A stretch of DNA of 50,823 nucleotides from assembly GCA_947574215.1 (NCBI GenBank), contig CANPIX010000006.1, positions 1 through 50,823 of the forward strand. Reading direction: 5' to 3'. Position numbers and translations under genes: made by a program. The notes below the pieces were generated by a model. The model made no database searches, had not been told where the DNA came from, and worked only from the letters and a program-made list of their open reading frames with translations. This stretch comes from an uncultured Mycoplasmatota bacterium. GTDB taxonomy: Bacteria; Bacillota_I; Bacilli_A; RF39; UBA660. Positions 16,004-24,652 of the stretch are shown here, one piece after another. Numbering within the stretch: the stretch's first letter is position 1; the number at the start of each line of letters is the position of its first letter.

Positions 16004-17047
16004 TTATCTTTTGTATTTTGTAATTATTCTTTTAGCTTCTTCTAAGGGTTCTTCATGAAAAGAATAGAATTTTTGAGCAATTTTTAAATTTTCCATAAGA
16101 AATTGTACTCTATATTTATATATTTTGTCCTGTTGCATCCTTGCTTTTACATAAGGGATTTCTAGAATGTCCTTAATATTGTATTTCTGACATAAATACT
16201 GGTAAACGTAAGCGATTAATGGTATACGTTCTTGTAATGGTATACAAAACCAAGTAGATATTTCCAGCAAAGTAGCCATTGCTTTAGATATTCGAATCGT
16301 CTCTATTTGGTCTTCAAATTCTTCATAAGTTCCAAAATCTAAACACTTTTCTTTTATAAAATCACCAATTGTAAAACGGTCGAAAACTTTAATATTTGGT
16401 CTTGTTTTAGTAGATAATGTAATGCTATTTATATGTCTTCGATAACAATAAAAGATTTCATTGGTATTTGTATAAGATTTCACTTTTGTAATTAGTGGAT
16501 AAATAAAAGCATTGTCTTCATACCAAAGTCCCTTTGGAAATCGCAAATTTCCAAAAATGTTATGTTTATATAATTTGTTCCAAACTGTACCTGATATGAG
16601 CAATAAGTCTTTATTTTCGGTAAGATCTCGTTGTGTAATAATAATTTTTTCTGGATTTTTTTTGAATTCAAAAGTTCCAATAGTATTTGTATAAGCGCAG
16701 TTAACAATTGGGCTTTCGTATTTTTGGACCAAAAATAAAAGTTTTTCTATAGTATCAACTGAAATCCAATCGTCACTATCTAAGAAAAAAATATAATCTC
16801 CTTGAGCATTGTCCATTCCGGTATTTCTAGCTTCCGATAGTCCTTCATTTTTTAATTTTGTTATTACTTTGATATTTTTATAATTTTTTTCATATTCACT
16901 TATAATAACATTAGAAAAATCTGGGCTGGCATCATTTACAATAATAATTTCTAAATTTTTATAAGTTTGATTTACAACAGAATCTAAACATTTTTTTAAA
17001 TATTTTTCAACATTGTAAACAGGGATAATTATAGTTACAAGTGGCAT
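16004..17047 (-). CDS. GT2-family glycosyltransferase
   Basis: A 347-residue inverting glycosyltransferase of the GT-A fold. The N-terminal motif VTIIIPVYNVEKYLKKCLDS is followed by the nucleotide-binding VNDASPD (about residues 38-44) and the metal-binding DSDDW (about residues 91-95). An acceptor-side EDN motif (WYEDNAFIYPL) is near residue 182. No membrane helix is obvious, so it probably works at the inner face of the membrane on a lipid- or protein-linked glycan. The acceptor is unknown. It begins one base after the end of the IMPACT gene, so they form an operon. Confidence 0.9.
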   Translation of the reverse strand: MPLVTIIIPVYNVEKYLKKCLDSVVNQTYKNLEIIIVNDASPDFSNVIISEYEKNYKNIKVITKLKNEGLSEARNTGMDNAQGDYIFFLDSDDWISVDTIEKLLFLVQKYESPIVNCAYTNTIGTFEFKKNPEKIIITQRDLTENKDLLLISGTVWNKLYKHNIFGNLRFPKGLWYEDNAFIYPLITKVKSYTNTNEIFYCYRRHINSITLSTKTRPNIKVFDRFTIGDFIKEKCLDFGTYEEFEDQIETIRISKAMATLLEISTWFCIPLQERIPLIAYVYQYLCQKYNIKDILEIPYVKARMQQDKIYKYRVQFLMENLKIAQKFYSFHEEPLEEAKRIITKYKR

Positions 17048-17048
17048 T

Positions 17049-17408
17049 TTATTCTATCCTTTCTTTAATGACTTCTTTTGCGACGTTTAAATAAGCTCTA
17101 GTAAGCCCACCAGTTCCAAGTTTAATTCCTCCAAAATATCGCACAACAGCAAGAAAACAATTATCCAAATGGTTTTGATCTATCAAGTGATATAATGGGG
17201 TGCCAGCTGTATTAACAGGTTCTTTATCATCACTCTTTTTTACAAATGTATTGATTTTGTAAGCGTAGGGAATATGCTTTGCTTTTTTATGCTCTTTTTT
17301 TAAAATTTCTAAAATAGTTTTTACTTCTTCTAGTTTATCTAATTCATAATAATAAGCGATAAACTTTGATTTTTTTAGTTCTAAAATATATTTATTTAAC
17401 AATTTCAT
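17049..17408 (-). CDS. IMPACT-family protein, single-domain YigZ type
   Basis: A 119-residue protein carrying a full IMPACT domain: KSKFIAY near residue 15, HIPYAYKI, SDDKEPVNTAGTPLYHL and the signature VVRYFGGIKLGTGGLTRAY. Bacterial YigZ/YvyE proteins are usually about 210 residues with a second ferredoxin-like domain; that domain is absent. The stop is a clean TAA followed at once by the glycosyltransferase ATG, so the short form is not a window or frameshift artefact visible here. The ribosome site is CAGGTG. The role of the family is unclear, with links to translation control in eukaryotes. Confidence 0.88.
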   Translation of the reverse strand: MKLLNKYILELKKSKFIAYYYELDKLEEVKTILEILKKEHKKAKHIPYAYKINTFVKKSDDKEPVNTAGTPLYHLIDQNHLDNCFLAVVRYFGGIKLGTGGLTRAYLNVAKEVIKERIE

Positions 17409-17464
17409 TTAAAACACCTGTTTGGCTATTATAACTTATTTTTTTAGAAAGTAAAAGATTTACA

Positions 17465-17473
17465 TGCTATAAT
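17465..17473 (+). promoter_or_regulatory. Extended -10 promoter of uvrC
   Basis: A perfect TGCTATAAT gives a leader of about 100 bases before the uvrC ATG at 17579. The leader is A/T-rich, with no clear riboswitch or attenuator. Confidence 0.65.
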
Positions 17474-17578
17474 AATTAAAAAGAAAGATACGCTAAGTGA
17501 AAAACAATTATTTTTTATTATTTTTTAATGCGTTTATTCATTGAAAAGAAGGAAACAATAAAGATAGGTGGAAAGTTT

Positions 17579-19342
17579 ATGTTTAAGGAAAAATTGTCTT
17601 TGGTTCCCAATTTACCTGGGAGTTATCAAATGCGTAACCAAGATGGTGCTGTTATTTATGTTGGAAAAGCTAAAAATTTACATCGTCGACTTTCTTCTTA
17701 TTTTAATCGAACACAAACTGGTAAAACAAAAAAAATGGTTAGTGAGATAGCTGATTTTACTTATATTGTTGCAAACAGTGAATTAGAAGCTTTTGTTCTT
17801 GAGTTGAATTTAATAAAAGAATACAGTCCAAAATATAATATTTTATTAAAAGATGATAAAAGTTATCCTTATATTGAATACATTGCCAAGCCTTATCCTA
17901 GAGTAAAGGTTTCTCGTTATTTGCAGATTCGAAAGAAGGACAATAAAAAATTGTTTGGACCTTATCCAAATGCTTATGCGGCAAGAAGAATTGTTACTCT
18001 TTTGAATCGGGTGTATCCTTTAAAAAAATGTGATGGTATCAAAAAAGAGTTGTGTTTGTATTATCATATTCATGAATGTTTAGGGTATTGTAGTAAAAAA
18101 ATGGATCAAACAAAATTATTAGAAATGGAACATGAAATTTTAAGTTTTTTAAATGGCAATAATAAAATTTTGGTAAAACGTTTAGAAGATAAAATGGCTA
18201 GCTATAGTGAGGCTTTGAATTTTGAGATGGCATTAGATGTAAAAAAAGAACTGGATTACATTAAAATTATTATGGACAAACAAAAAGTAGAACTGCATGA
18301 TCTGATGAATAGGGATGTTATTGGTTATTTTTTTGATAAAGGCTATATAAGTATACAATTTTTTTTCTTGCGTAATGGAAAAATGGTAGGAGGCAAATCG
18401 GATATTTTTCCAGTTGTTAGTGATGCTATGGATGATATTGATGAATACATTATGAATTTTTATACAAAACATGAGATTCCAAAAGAAATTTTAATTTTAG
18501 AGGATATGAATGGAGAACTTTTGTCAAGTTTATTAAAGGTAAAATTTTTAACTCCTACTCGAGGTCCTAAGAAAAAGCTTCTTGAAATGGCGGTAATGAA
18601 TTCTAAGATTAATCTAGAAAATGAATTGGAATTGATAAAAAAAGATGAATACATAACTGAGTCAGCAAATGAAGAATTGAAAGAACTTCTAAAACTTCAA
18701 AATTTGTATCGTATTGATTTATTTGATAATTCTAACCTTTTTGGTAATTTTTCAGTGAGTGGTATGGTGGTTTTTAAAGATGGTCGTCCTAGTAAAAACG
18801 ATTATCGAAAATATAAAATTCAATTGGATAAAAATGATGATTATCATACTATGAAAGAGGTTGTCTATAGAAGGTATTTTCGTATGCTTTTAGAAAAATC
18901 AGGAGAACCTGATTTAATTATTGTAGATGGAGGAATCAATCAAATTAATGCCTGTAAAGAGGTTTTAGAAGAATTGAAATTATCTATCATGGTTTGTGGT
19001 TTAAGAAAAAACGATCATCATCGAACCAATGATTTGATTAGAGGAGATACTTATGAAGTTATAGAATTGGATCGAACGAGTAATGTTTTCCACTATTTAA
19101 CGCGAATGCAAGATGAAGTGCATCGATATACGATAAATTATCATAGAAGTATTCGAAGTAAAGGAAGTATTGCAAGTGTTTTAGATAATGTTACTGGTAT
19201 TGGAGCCAAAAGAAAAAAAGCATTAATAAAAAAATATGGAAGTGTGGCAAAAATGAAAAACTCCTCTATAGAAGAATTAGCAGAAATTTTGCCTATTGAA
19301 GTGGCTAAAAATTTATATAATTTTTTAAAAGACTTTAAATAA
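17579..19342 (+). CDS. uvrC: Excinuclease ABC subunit C
   Basis: Makes the two incisions of nucleotide excision repair with UvrB. It has 587 residues. The N-terminal GIY-YIG nuclease includes PGSYQMRNQDGAVIYVGKAK, a Cys-rich linker follows (CDGIKKELCLYYHIHECLGYC), then a UVR domain near residues 195-230, an RNase H-like second nuclease with LDLFDNSNLFG-like and IIVDGG motifs, and a C-terminal helix-hairpin-helix (VTGIGAKRKKALIKKYG). Start at the ATG 17579 with GATAGGTGG upstream; an in-frame ATG at 17528 has no ribosome site. Confidence 0.97.
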   Translation: MFKEKLSLVPNLPGSYQMRNQDGAVIYVGKAKNLHRRLSSYFNRTQTGKTKKMVSEIADFTYIVANSELEAFVLELNLIKEYSPKYNILLKDDKSYPYIEYIAKPYPRVKVSRYLQIRKKDNKKLFGPYPNAYAARRIVTLLNRVYPLKKCDGIKKELCLYYHIHECLGYCSKKMDQTKLLEMEHEILSFLNGNNKILVKRLEDKMASYSEALNFEMALDVKKELDYIKIIMDKQKVELHDLMNRDVIGYFFDKGYISIQFFFLRNGKMVGGKSDIFPVVSDAMDDIDEYIMNFYTKHEIPKEILILEDMNGELLSSLLKVKFLTPTRGPKKKLLEMAVMNSKINLENELELIKKDEYITESANEELKELLKLQNLYRIDLFDNSNLFGNFSVSGMVVFKDGRPSKNDYRKYKIQLDKNDDYHTMKEVVYRRYFRMLLEKSGEPDLIIVDGGINQINACKEVLEELKLSIMVCGLRKNDHHRTNDLIRGDTYEVIELDRTSNVFHYLTRMQDEVHRYTINYHRSIRSKGSIASVLDNVTGIGAKRKKALIKKYGSVAKMKNSSIEELAEILPIEVAKNLYNFLKDFK

Positions 19343-19351
19343 AAAATATAG

Positions 19352-19357
19352 TATAAT
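19352..19357 (+). promoter_or_regulatory. -10 box of the Rnf-like block
   Basis: TATAAT just after uvrC. With a start of transcription near 19364, the ATG at 19362 cannot be used and the ATG at 19374 is preferred. Confidence 0.5.
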
Positions 19358-19373
19358 TGTTATGGTGGAAGTT

Positions 19374-20510
19374 ATGACAAAACTAATGAAATTGGATAAA
19401 GAAAATGAAATTCAAGTTAAAAATCATATAGAAGAGTATCTTACTCCTGATTTTGTCTTTGTTCCATTTCCTCCTAAGAAAGAAGATTTAAAAAAAGAAG
19501 TATATATAAAAAAGGGAGAATTGCTTTATAAAAATGTTTATGCTCCTGTATCGGGGAAATTAATCAAGGTAGAAAATTGTTTACTGCCAAGTGGAAAACC
19601 AACAAATTTTTTAGTATATGCAAACGATTTTCAAGAAAAAAGAGAAAAAATTTTTCCAACGCGTAAAAAAATTAGCAATTTGTCTAAAGAAGAAATCGTA
19701 GAAAGTTTGTACAATACCCATTTAAAGGAAAAATTGAATTATAACAATATTTCTACGATTCTTGTTTCTGGAATAGATGATGAACCTTATATAGAAAATG
19801 AATCTTTTTTGCAAAGAGAACATACCAAAGATATATTGGATTTACTGGACGCTTTATTAAATAATTATTCTAATTGTAAAGTGTACATTGCTTTAAAAAA
19901 TACGGATAGTAAAACGATTATGATTTATCACAATCTGTTAGGTTCTTATAAAAATATAGAATTAAAGTTGGTTGAAGATTTGTTTTTAATTGGAAAAGAA
20001 CCTTTTTTGGTTAAATATTTGCGAATAAAAAATGACTTTATTTTTTTGAAAGCCAGTGAAGTGTATGAAATGTATTTAAATGTAAAAAAAAGAATTCCGT
20101 TTCTAGAAAAATATATTACTATTAGTGGAAATGGCATTCAAAGACGCTTATTGTTAAAAGTGAAACTCGGAACTAAAGTAATTGAGATTTTTAAAAAGTT
20201 TTATCCTGAAAATTTATCTGATTGTGTTCTTTATGTTAATGGTATGATGCAAGGTGTACAATTGGACTTAAATCAATTGATTGTTACAAAAGATTTGGAT
20301 GGAATTATACTTATGAAAAAGCAGAAGAAAATCCGAAGAAAATGTATTAAATGTGGAAAATGCATTCGTATTTGTCCCATTCATTCCAATCCTTTATTGG
20401 CGTACAAACTCGGCATGAATGTTAGGTGTATTCATTGTGGCTTATGTACTTATATTTGCCCTTCGTATATTCCACTTTATAAATACTTAAATGGTGATAA
20501 ATATGAATAG
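19374..20510 (+). CDS. Divergent RnfC-like 2x[4Fe-4S] protein
   Basis: A 378-residue relative of RnfC, the peripheral NADH-side subunit of Rnf. Still recognisable are the barrel motif YAPVSGKLIKVENC, the segment STILVSGIDDEPYIENE (family VNGxECEPYxTxD), the SLBB-like ITISGNGIQRRLLLKVKLGT, MMQGVQL, and two complete ferredoxin motifs CIKCGKCIRICP and CIHCGLCTYICP near the C-terminus. The Gly-rich nucleotide-binding stretch (YPQGxEKQL in RnfC) is replaced by unrelated residues, and the protein is about 60 residues short. It probably cannot bind NADH as RnfC does. It overlaps the RnfD-like gene by 8 bases. No RnfA, B, E or G gene follows. Confidence 0.8.
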   Translation: MTKLMKLDKENEIQVKNHIEEYLTPDFVFVPFPPKKEDLKKEVYIKKGELLYKNVYAPVSGKLIKVENCLLPSGKPTNFLVYANDFQEKREKIFPTRKKISNLSKEEIVESLYNTHLKEKLNYNNISTILVSGIDDEPYIENESFLQREHTKDILDLLDALLNNYSNCKVYIALKNTDSKTIMIYHNLLGSYKNIELKLVEDLFLIGKEPFLVKYLRIKNDFIFLKASEVYEMYLNVKKRIPFLEKYITISGNGIQRRLLLKVKLGTKVIEIFKKFYPENLSDCVLYVNGMMQGVQLDLNQLIVTKDLDGIILMKKQKKIRRKCIKCGKCIRICPIHSNPLLAYKLGMNVRCIHCGLCTYICPSYIPLYKYLNGDKYE

Positions 20511-21393
20511 ATTGCATAAAAAAATTTCTTGTTCTTTACAACAAAAGTTGTATATTTTTATGATTTTGTTATTATTTTATGGTTGGTATAAAAATGGATG
20601 GATTCCTTATTTCCAACATTTTTATTCTCTTTCTCATCTCTTCTTAATTTTTCTTTATCCACTATGTGGTTTTGGAATAGGTATTTTGTTTGACGTTGTT
20701 TTTAAAAATAAAAATCCATTTAATAATAAATTTTATGGTTTCTTATTTAGTTTGTTTGTTCCTATATCTACTAATATTTTTATTTTTTTATTACTGGTTA
20801 CGTTTCTGCTTTTTTTGAATACATTTTTGTTTGATAAAAAAGATTGGGATTTTAATTTTATTGTTTTTGGAAAACTTTTGTTGTTTTTCATTTTATTCTG
20901 TATGAAGTCCTATGAGTATACAAATATATTAGAGAAAAGTCAATTGTTTGTATATACTTATATTGATGGAATTTTAGGGCATCAAGTTAGTGGATTATTT
21001 ACTTCAAATGCTTTGTTAATTCTTTTTTCTTTTTCAGTATTGAGTTTTGATCTCTATTATAAAAAAGATATTGTTTTTTATGGCTATGTTTTTTATCTAA
21101 TTACTTTACTTTTATACGCTTTTTACCAAAGCGACATGCAATTTCTTTTAAATCATCTTTTTTCAAGTGATATTTTGTTTGCTTTGGTTTTTATTGCACC
21201 TTTATCGTCTTTTTCTCCTTATTCAAATAAAAGAATTGCAATTTATAGTACGATTCTAGGTTTTACTATTTTACCATTTAGTCTTTTAATAAATTTTCAT
21301 GAAGGAATCTATATTTCTTTACTTTTGGCCAATCTTTTTATCCTTTTTTTAAATGTTGTACAAATGCGAATAATTCGAGCTAAAATTAGTTGA
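20503..21393 (+). CDS. Divergent RnfD-like membrane protein
   Basis: A 296-residue protein with about nine hydrophobic helices. The pattern fits RnfD/NqrB: a YIDGILGHQVSGLFTSNALL segment where the family has its flavin-attachment loop (SGATxL), and a C-terminal part SSDILFALVFIAPLSSFSP followed by IAIYSTILGF and FHEGIYISLLLANLF, matching the RnfD ending (GAFFMATDP..., PEGVxxAVLLMN). The flavin-accepting Ser/Thr motif is only loosely kept (SGLFTS). Start at the ATG 20503, with GGTGAT 5 bases upstream and inside the RnfC-like gene; an ATG at 20491 lacks a site. Likely a partner of the preceding Fe-S protein. Confidence 0.65.
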   Translation: MNRLHKKISCSLQQKLYIFMILLLFYGWYKNGWIPYFQHFYSLSHLFLIFLYPLCGFGIGILFDVVFKNKNPFNNKFYGFLFSLFVPISTNIFIFLLLVTFLLFLNTFLFDKKDWDFNFIVFGKLLLFFILFCMKSYEYTNILEKSQLFVYTYIDGILGHQVSGLFTSNALLILFSFSVLSFDLYYKKDIVFYGYVFYLITLLLYAFYQSDMQFLLNHLFSSDILFALVFIAPLSSFSPYSNKRIAIYSTILGFTILPFSLLINFHEGIYISLLLANLFILFLNVVQMRIIRAKIS

Positions 21394-21483
21394 AAATTGC
21401 CATACTTTCTTAATTTTTATAATTTTACTAAAATTTCTTTTTGTGTTAACATCCAATTACTCACTTCCTAAAAAGGAGATTTT

Positions 21484-22455
21484 ATGAAAAAAAGAATGAT
21501 AATGATAAGTTTCTTTTTTGTAGGTTGTTTTTTATTTATGAAGTATCCCCAAGCGAAAGCCTTTCAAGAAAATCAACTTGCTTCAAAATTTGATTTGTAT
21601 ATTTATAGTAGCAAAATGCATCTACGTAAAAATTTTAGAAAAATAACGGATGAAAACGGTATACCTTTGTATGATGTGTCACCAACCATTACTAGTTTTT
21701 CTAATTTGAAAGATTATAAGATGGAATTGTCTCAGTTGGATAGAGAACAAATTGAAATACTTTCTAAAATAATGTATTTTGGTTATGGATACAACAATCA
21801 TAAGTCAGATTCTTATTATTTTGCTACTCAATATTTGATTTATAAAACGTTTCCAATTCTTAATACTACCTATGATTTAATTGATCTTGCAGAGGACTAT
21901 ATGTCAAAAGAAATACAGGAAATTGAAAAACGCGTAGAAAAAGTTTCTTTTTCTTTGCAAGACTTTACTACGAAATCATCTTCTTATATTATAGATGATG
22001 CGTACATTCTAGATAATTTTACTATTGAAGGGGATGACGTGAATGTTTTTTACGAAAATAATAAAATTAAATTGTTATTTATAGGTGAAAGAGAAACTTA
22101 TTCTTTACGTTTTTATCCTAAAAATAGTTGTCAAGATACTTATGTTTGGACATCTACAAATATAAATCTTTTAAGTAGAGGAACGGTTTGTGAAAAAGAG
22201 TATGAGGTTGTAGTGCGTATTGAAAAAGAGACTGAAAATGAAAATGGGGATGTAGAAGAAATAGAAAAACCAGAAGAAGAAATTCCAGATAAAGAAGATA
22301 AAGTAGAAGAAACACTCAATAAGGAGCCAATATTTCAAAATTTTGAAGGTCAAAATACAGTAAAGGTAACAGTACCAAATACGAAAAAAAATAGTTTTTA
22401 CTTTTTTGAGTTTATTTTTTTATTAGGAAATTTTTATTTTGTTTTTAAAAAGTAG
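21484..22455 (+). CDS. Exported surface protein with thioester-domain-like fold
   Basis: A 323-residue protein with a signal peptide (about residues 1-27, ending YPQAKA) and a C-terminal membrane helix after VTVPNTKKN, then a short basic end. Residues about 85-130 read IMYFGYGYNNHKS...ATQYLIYKTF, closely resembling the GYGY...TQxxIW segment of Cys-Gln thioester domains of Gram-positive surface adhesins. The reactive Cys expected in an FCIxP-like motif upstream is replaced: the matching place reads PLYDVSP. An acidic Glu-rich linker lies at about residues 245-290. No thioester could form, so it may have another role. AAAAGGAG precedes the ATG. It follows the Rnf-like pair. Confidence 0.6.
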   Translation: MKKRMIMISFFFVGCFLFMKYPQAKAFQENQLASKFDLYIYSSKMHLRKNFRKITDENGIPLYDVSPTITSFSNLKDYKMELSQLDREQIEILSKIMYFGYGYNNHKSDSYYFATQYLIYKTFPILNTTYDLIDLAEDYMSKEIQEIEKRVEKVSFSLQDFTTKSSSYIIDDAYILDNFTIEGDDVNVFYENNKIKLLFIGERETYSLRFYPKNSCQDTYVWTSTNINLLSRGTVCEKEYEVVVRIEKETENENGDVEEIEKPEEEIPDKEDKVEETLNKEPIFQNFEGQNTVKVTVPNTKKNSFYFFEFIFLLGNFYFVFKK

Positions 22456-22810
22456 TTTTGTTGCCTTTTTACTGACTTCTTGGATGTTGCCTTTTTCTTT
22501 AAGAAATTCTAAGGTAGTTACTTTTTGTGTATCTAAAGAAAGTTTGTGTGAAAGAAATAAGATGAATAATCAAGTAATTTATTTAAAAAACTCTTTTAAC
22601 AATTTACAATTATTTGATAAAATAACGATTAGGCAAGATTCTTTTCGTTATTATTATAAAATTGTTACGATTTCTTATCAAAGCAATCAAGAAATAATAG
22701 AAAAACAAAAAGAATGTGATAATGAAATGCTTTACTTGATACAAAAGAAAGAAAATAATCTTAACTTGGTAGCAGAAGCTATTTCTATTGGAAAATTAAT
22801 AGAGAATTAG
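22439..22810 (+). CDS. Small exported protein, unknown
   Basis: I do not recognise this 123-residue protein. It has a hydrophobic N-terminus typical of a signal peptide or anchor (residues 2-20), then a mixed, Asn/Gln/Lys-rich domain with three Cys (two within TFCVSKESLC, one in KECDN). The start is a TTG at 22439 with TTAGGAAAT upstream; it overlaps the previous gene by 17 bases, so it is probably coupled. The reading frame is open and not in conflict with any other gene. It ends at a terminator and closes the Rnf-like block. Confidence 0.6.
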   Translation: MFLKSSFVAFLLTSWMLPFSLRNSKVVTFCVSKESLCERNKMNNQVIYLKNSFNNLQLFDKITIRQDSFRYYYKIVTISYQSNQEIIEKQKECDNEMLYLIQKKENNLNLVAEAISIGKLIEN

Positions 22811-22813
22811 AAA

Positions 22814-22854
22814 ATGCATAAATTTGTAAAATTTTGCATTTTTTTGTTACAAAA
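22814..22854 (+). terminator. Terminator of the Rnf-like block
   Basis: AAATGCA and TGCATTT flank an A/T-rich loop and are followed by seven T. It lies between 22810 and dnaG. Confidence 0.6.
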
Positions 22855-22906
22855 AAAAGGAAAATGAGGCCAAAGCGTTAATATATATTATTAGGAGGTT
22901 ATTTTT

Positions 22907-24652
22907 ATGACCTTTATTGCACAAGATGAAATTAACAAAATTCGAAGTCAATCCTCTATTGTAGAGGTTATATCTTCCTATATTCCTTTAACACAACGCG
23001 GAAAAAATTATTTTGGTGTTTGTCCTTTTCATGAAGACCATTCTCCTAGTATGAGCGTTTCTGATGAAAAGCAAATATATAAATGTTTTTCTTGTGGAGC
23101 TACTGGAAACGTTTTTACTTTTATTGAAAATTATTTAAATGTTGGATTTTCAGAAGCTGTTGGAATTGTTGCAAATAAATTAGGAATTTCTTTAAATATT
23201 TCGCTACCTCAAAAAAAAGAGGTAAAATTTAAAGAAGAGTATGATTTAATGCGATTTGTGACAAAATTATATGAAAATAATTTACAAACAGAGAAGGGAG
23301 CATCTGCTCTTGCCTATTTAAAAAAACGAAATTTATTGGAAGACACAGTTTTAGATTTTTCAATTGGATTGTCTTTTGATCGAAATATGTTGTACGAAGT
23401 ATTAATAAAAAAAGGATACCAAGAAAAGTATTTGGAAGAATTAGGATTGATTTATAAAAAGAATCATGATGTATATGATGTTTTTCGTAATCGAATTATG
23501 TTTCCCATTCATAATTTAGAAGGAGAAGTTGTTGGTTTTACAGCGCGATGTTATTTAAGCGATGAAACTCCAAAGTATTTAAATAGCAAAGAAACCTATC
23601 TATTTAAAAAAGGATGTATTTTGTTTAATTATCATAGAGCTAAAGATGCGATTCGTTTACAAAAAGAAGTTATACTTGTTGAAGGAAATATGGATGTTAT
23701 ACGACTTTATTCAGTTGGAATCAAAAATGGAATTGCCTTAATGGGGACAAGCCTTACCAAAGAACATATTGAGGCTTTAAAAAAGTTAAGATGTAAAATT
23801 ATTTTAATGTTAGATAATGACAACGCAGGAGAAACAGCTACGTACTCTATTGGTAATATTTTTGAAGAAAATCAAATGGATTTTCGTATTGTACGACTCA
23901 GTGGAGAAAAAGATCCTGATGCTTATGTGATACAAAATGGTAAAGAAGCAATAATGACTGCCATTAAAAATGCGATTTCTTTCGTAGAATTTAAATTAAA
24001 TTATTTCAAAAAAAATAAAAATTTAAAGGAAGCGTCTGGTTTGGCTGAATACGTTAAAGCGGTAATAGAAAGTTTGAAAAATACTCCTGATGAAATTTTA
24101 AAAGAAGTGACTTTGCAAAAACTAAGTGCGGAATATAATATTTCCTATGCAATTTTAAGAGAACAATTGGGAGAAGAAAAACAAAAAGTTCAAAAAGAAG
24201 TTAAAATTGAAAAAAAAGAACAAAAGCAAAGTTCTTATGAAAAAACATGTTCAAAAATTTTATACTATATGATGCATTCCAAAGATTTTGTAAAAATGTA
24301 TCAAACAAAGTTAGGAATTTTTCCTACTAAAGAACATCGCTTGATTGCAAATGAAATTTTATATTATATAGAGAAACATAAAAATATTTCTATAGCGGAT
24401 TTTATTACTTATGCAGAAACTACGAATTTAAAACAAGAAATTATGGATATAATAAATAATGAGCAAGAATTAGAGATGACAGAAGATGGAATGATGGAAC
24501 TTTTAATTCGAATTAAGAAGAAAATAAAAAAAGAGGAAATTGAAAAATTAAAGCAAGAAATAAAAAAAGAACAAGACATAAATAAAAAAGTAGCTTTATT
24601 AGAAAAAATAGCAGAAATAAAAAAAGGAAGTGTAGAGAATGAAAGTGATTAA
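22907..24652 (+). CDS. dnaG: DNA primase
   Basis: Makes RNA primers at the replication fork. It has 581 residues. An N-terminal zinc-ribbon shows [13 protein letters not shown] and [13 protein letters not shown] (about residues 40-70), the RNA polymerase core follows, the TOPRIM domain has [11 protein letters not shown] and [10 protein letters not shown], and a variable C-terminal helicase-binding region ends in charged helices. TTAGGAGG precedes the ATG. It overlaps rpoD by 14 bases, the conserved dnaG-rpoD macromolecular synthesis operon, here without rpsU. Confidence 0.97.
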   Translation: MTFIAQDEINKIRSQSSIVEVISSYIPLTQRGKNYFGVCPFHEDHSPSMSVSDEKQIYKCFSCGATGNVFTFIENYLNVGFSEAVGIVANKLGISLNISLPQKKEVKFKEEYDLMRFVTKLYENNLQTEKGASALAYLKKRNLLEDTVLDFSIGLSFDRNMLYEVLIKKGYQEKYLEELGLIYKKNHDVYDVFRNRIMFPIHNLEGEVVGFTARCYLSDETPKYLNSKETYLFKKGCILFNYHRAKDAIRLQKEVILVEGNMDVIRLYSVGIKNGIALMGTSLTKEHIEALKKLRCKIILMLDNDNAGETATYSIGNIFEENQMDFRIVRLSGEKDPDAYVIQNGKEAIMTAIKNAISFVEFKLNYFKKNKNLKEASGLAEYVKAVIESLKNTPDEILKEVTLQKLSAEYNISYAILREQLGEEKQKVQKEVKIEKKEQKQSSYEKTCSKILYYMMHSKDFVKMYQTKLGIFPTKEHRLIANEILYYIEKHKNISIADFITYAETTNLKQEIMDIINNEQELEMTEDGMMELLIRIKKKIKKEEIEKLKQEIKKEQDINKKVALLEKIAEIKKGSVENESD

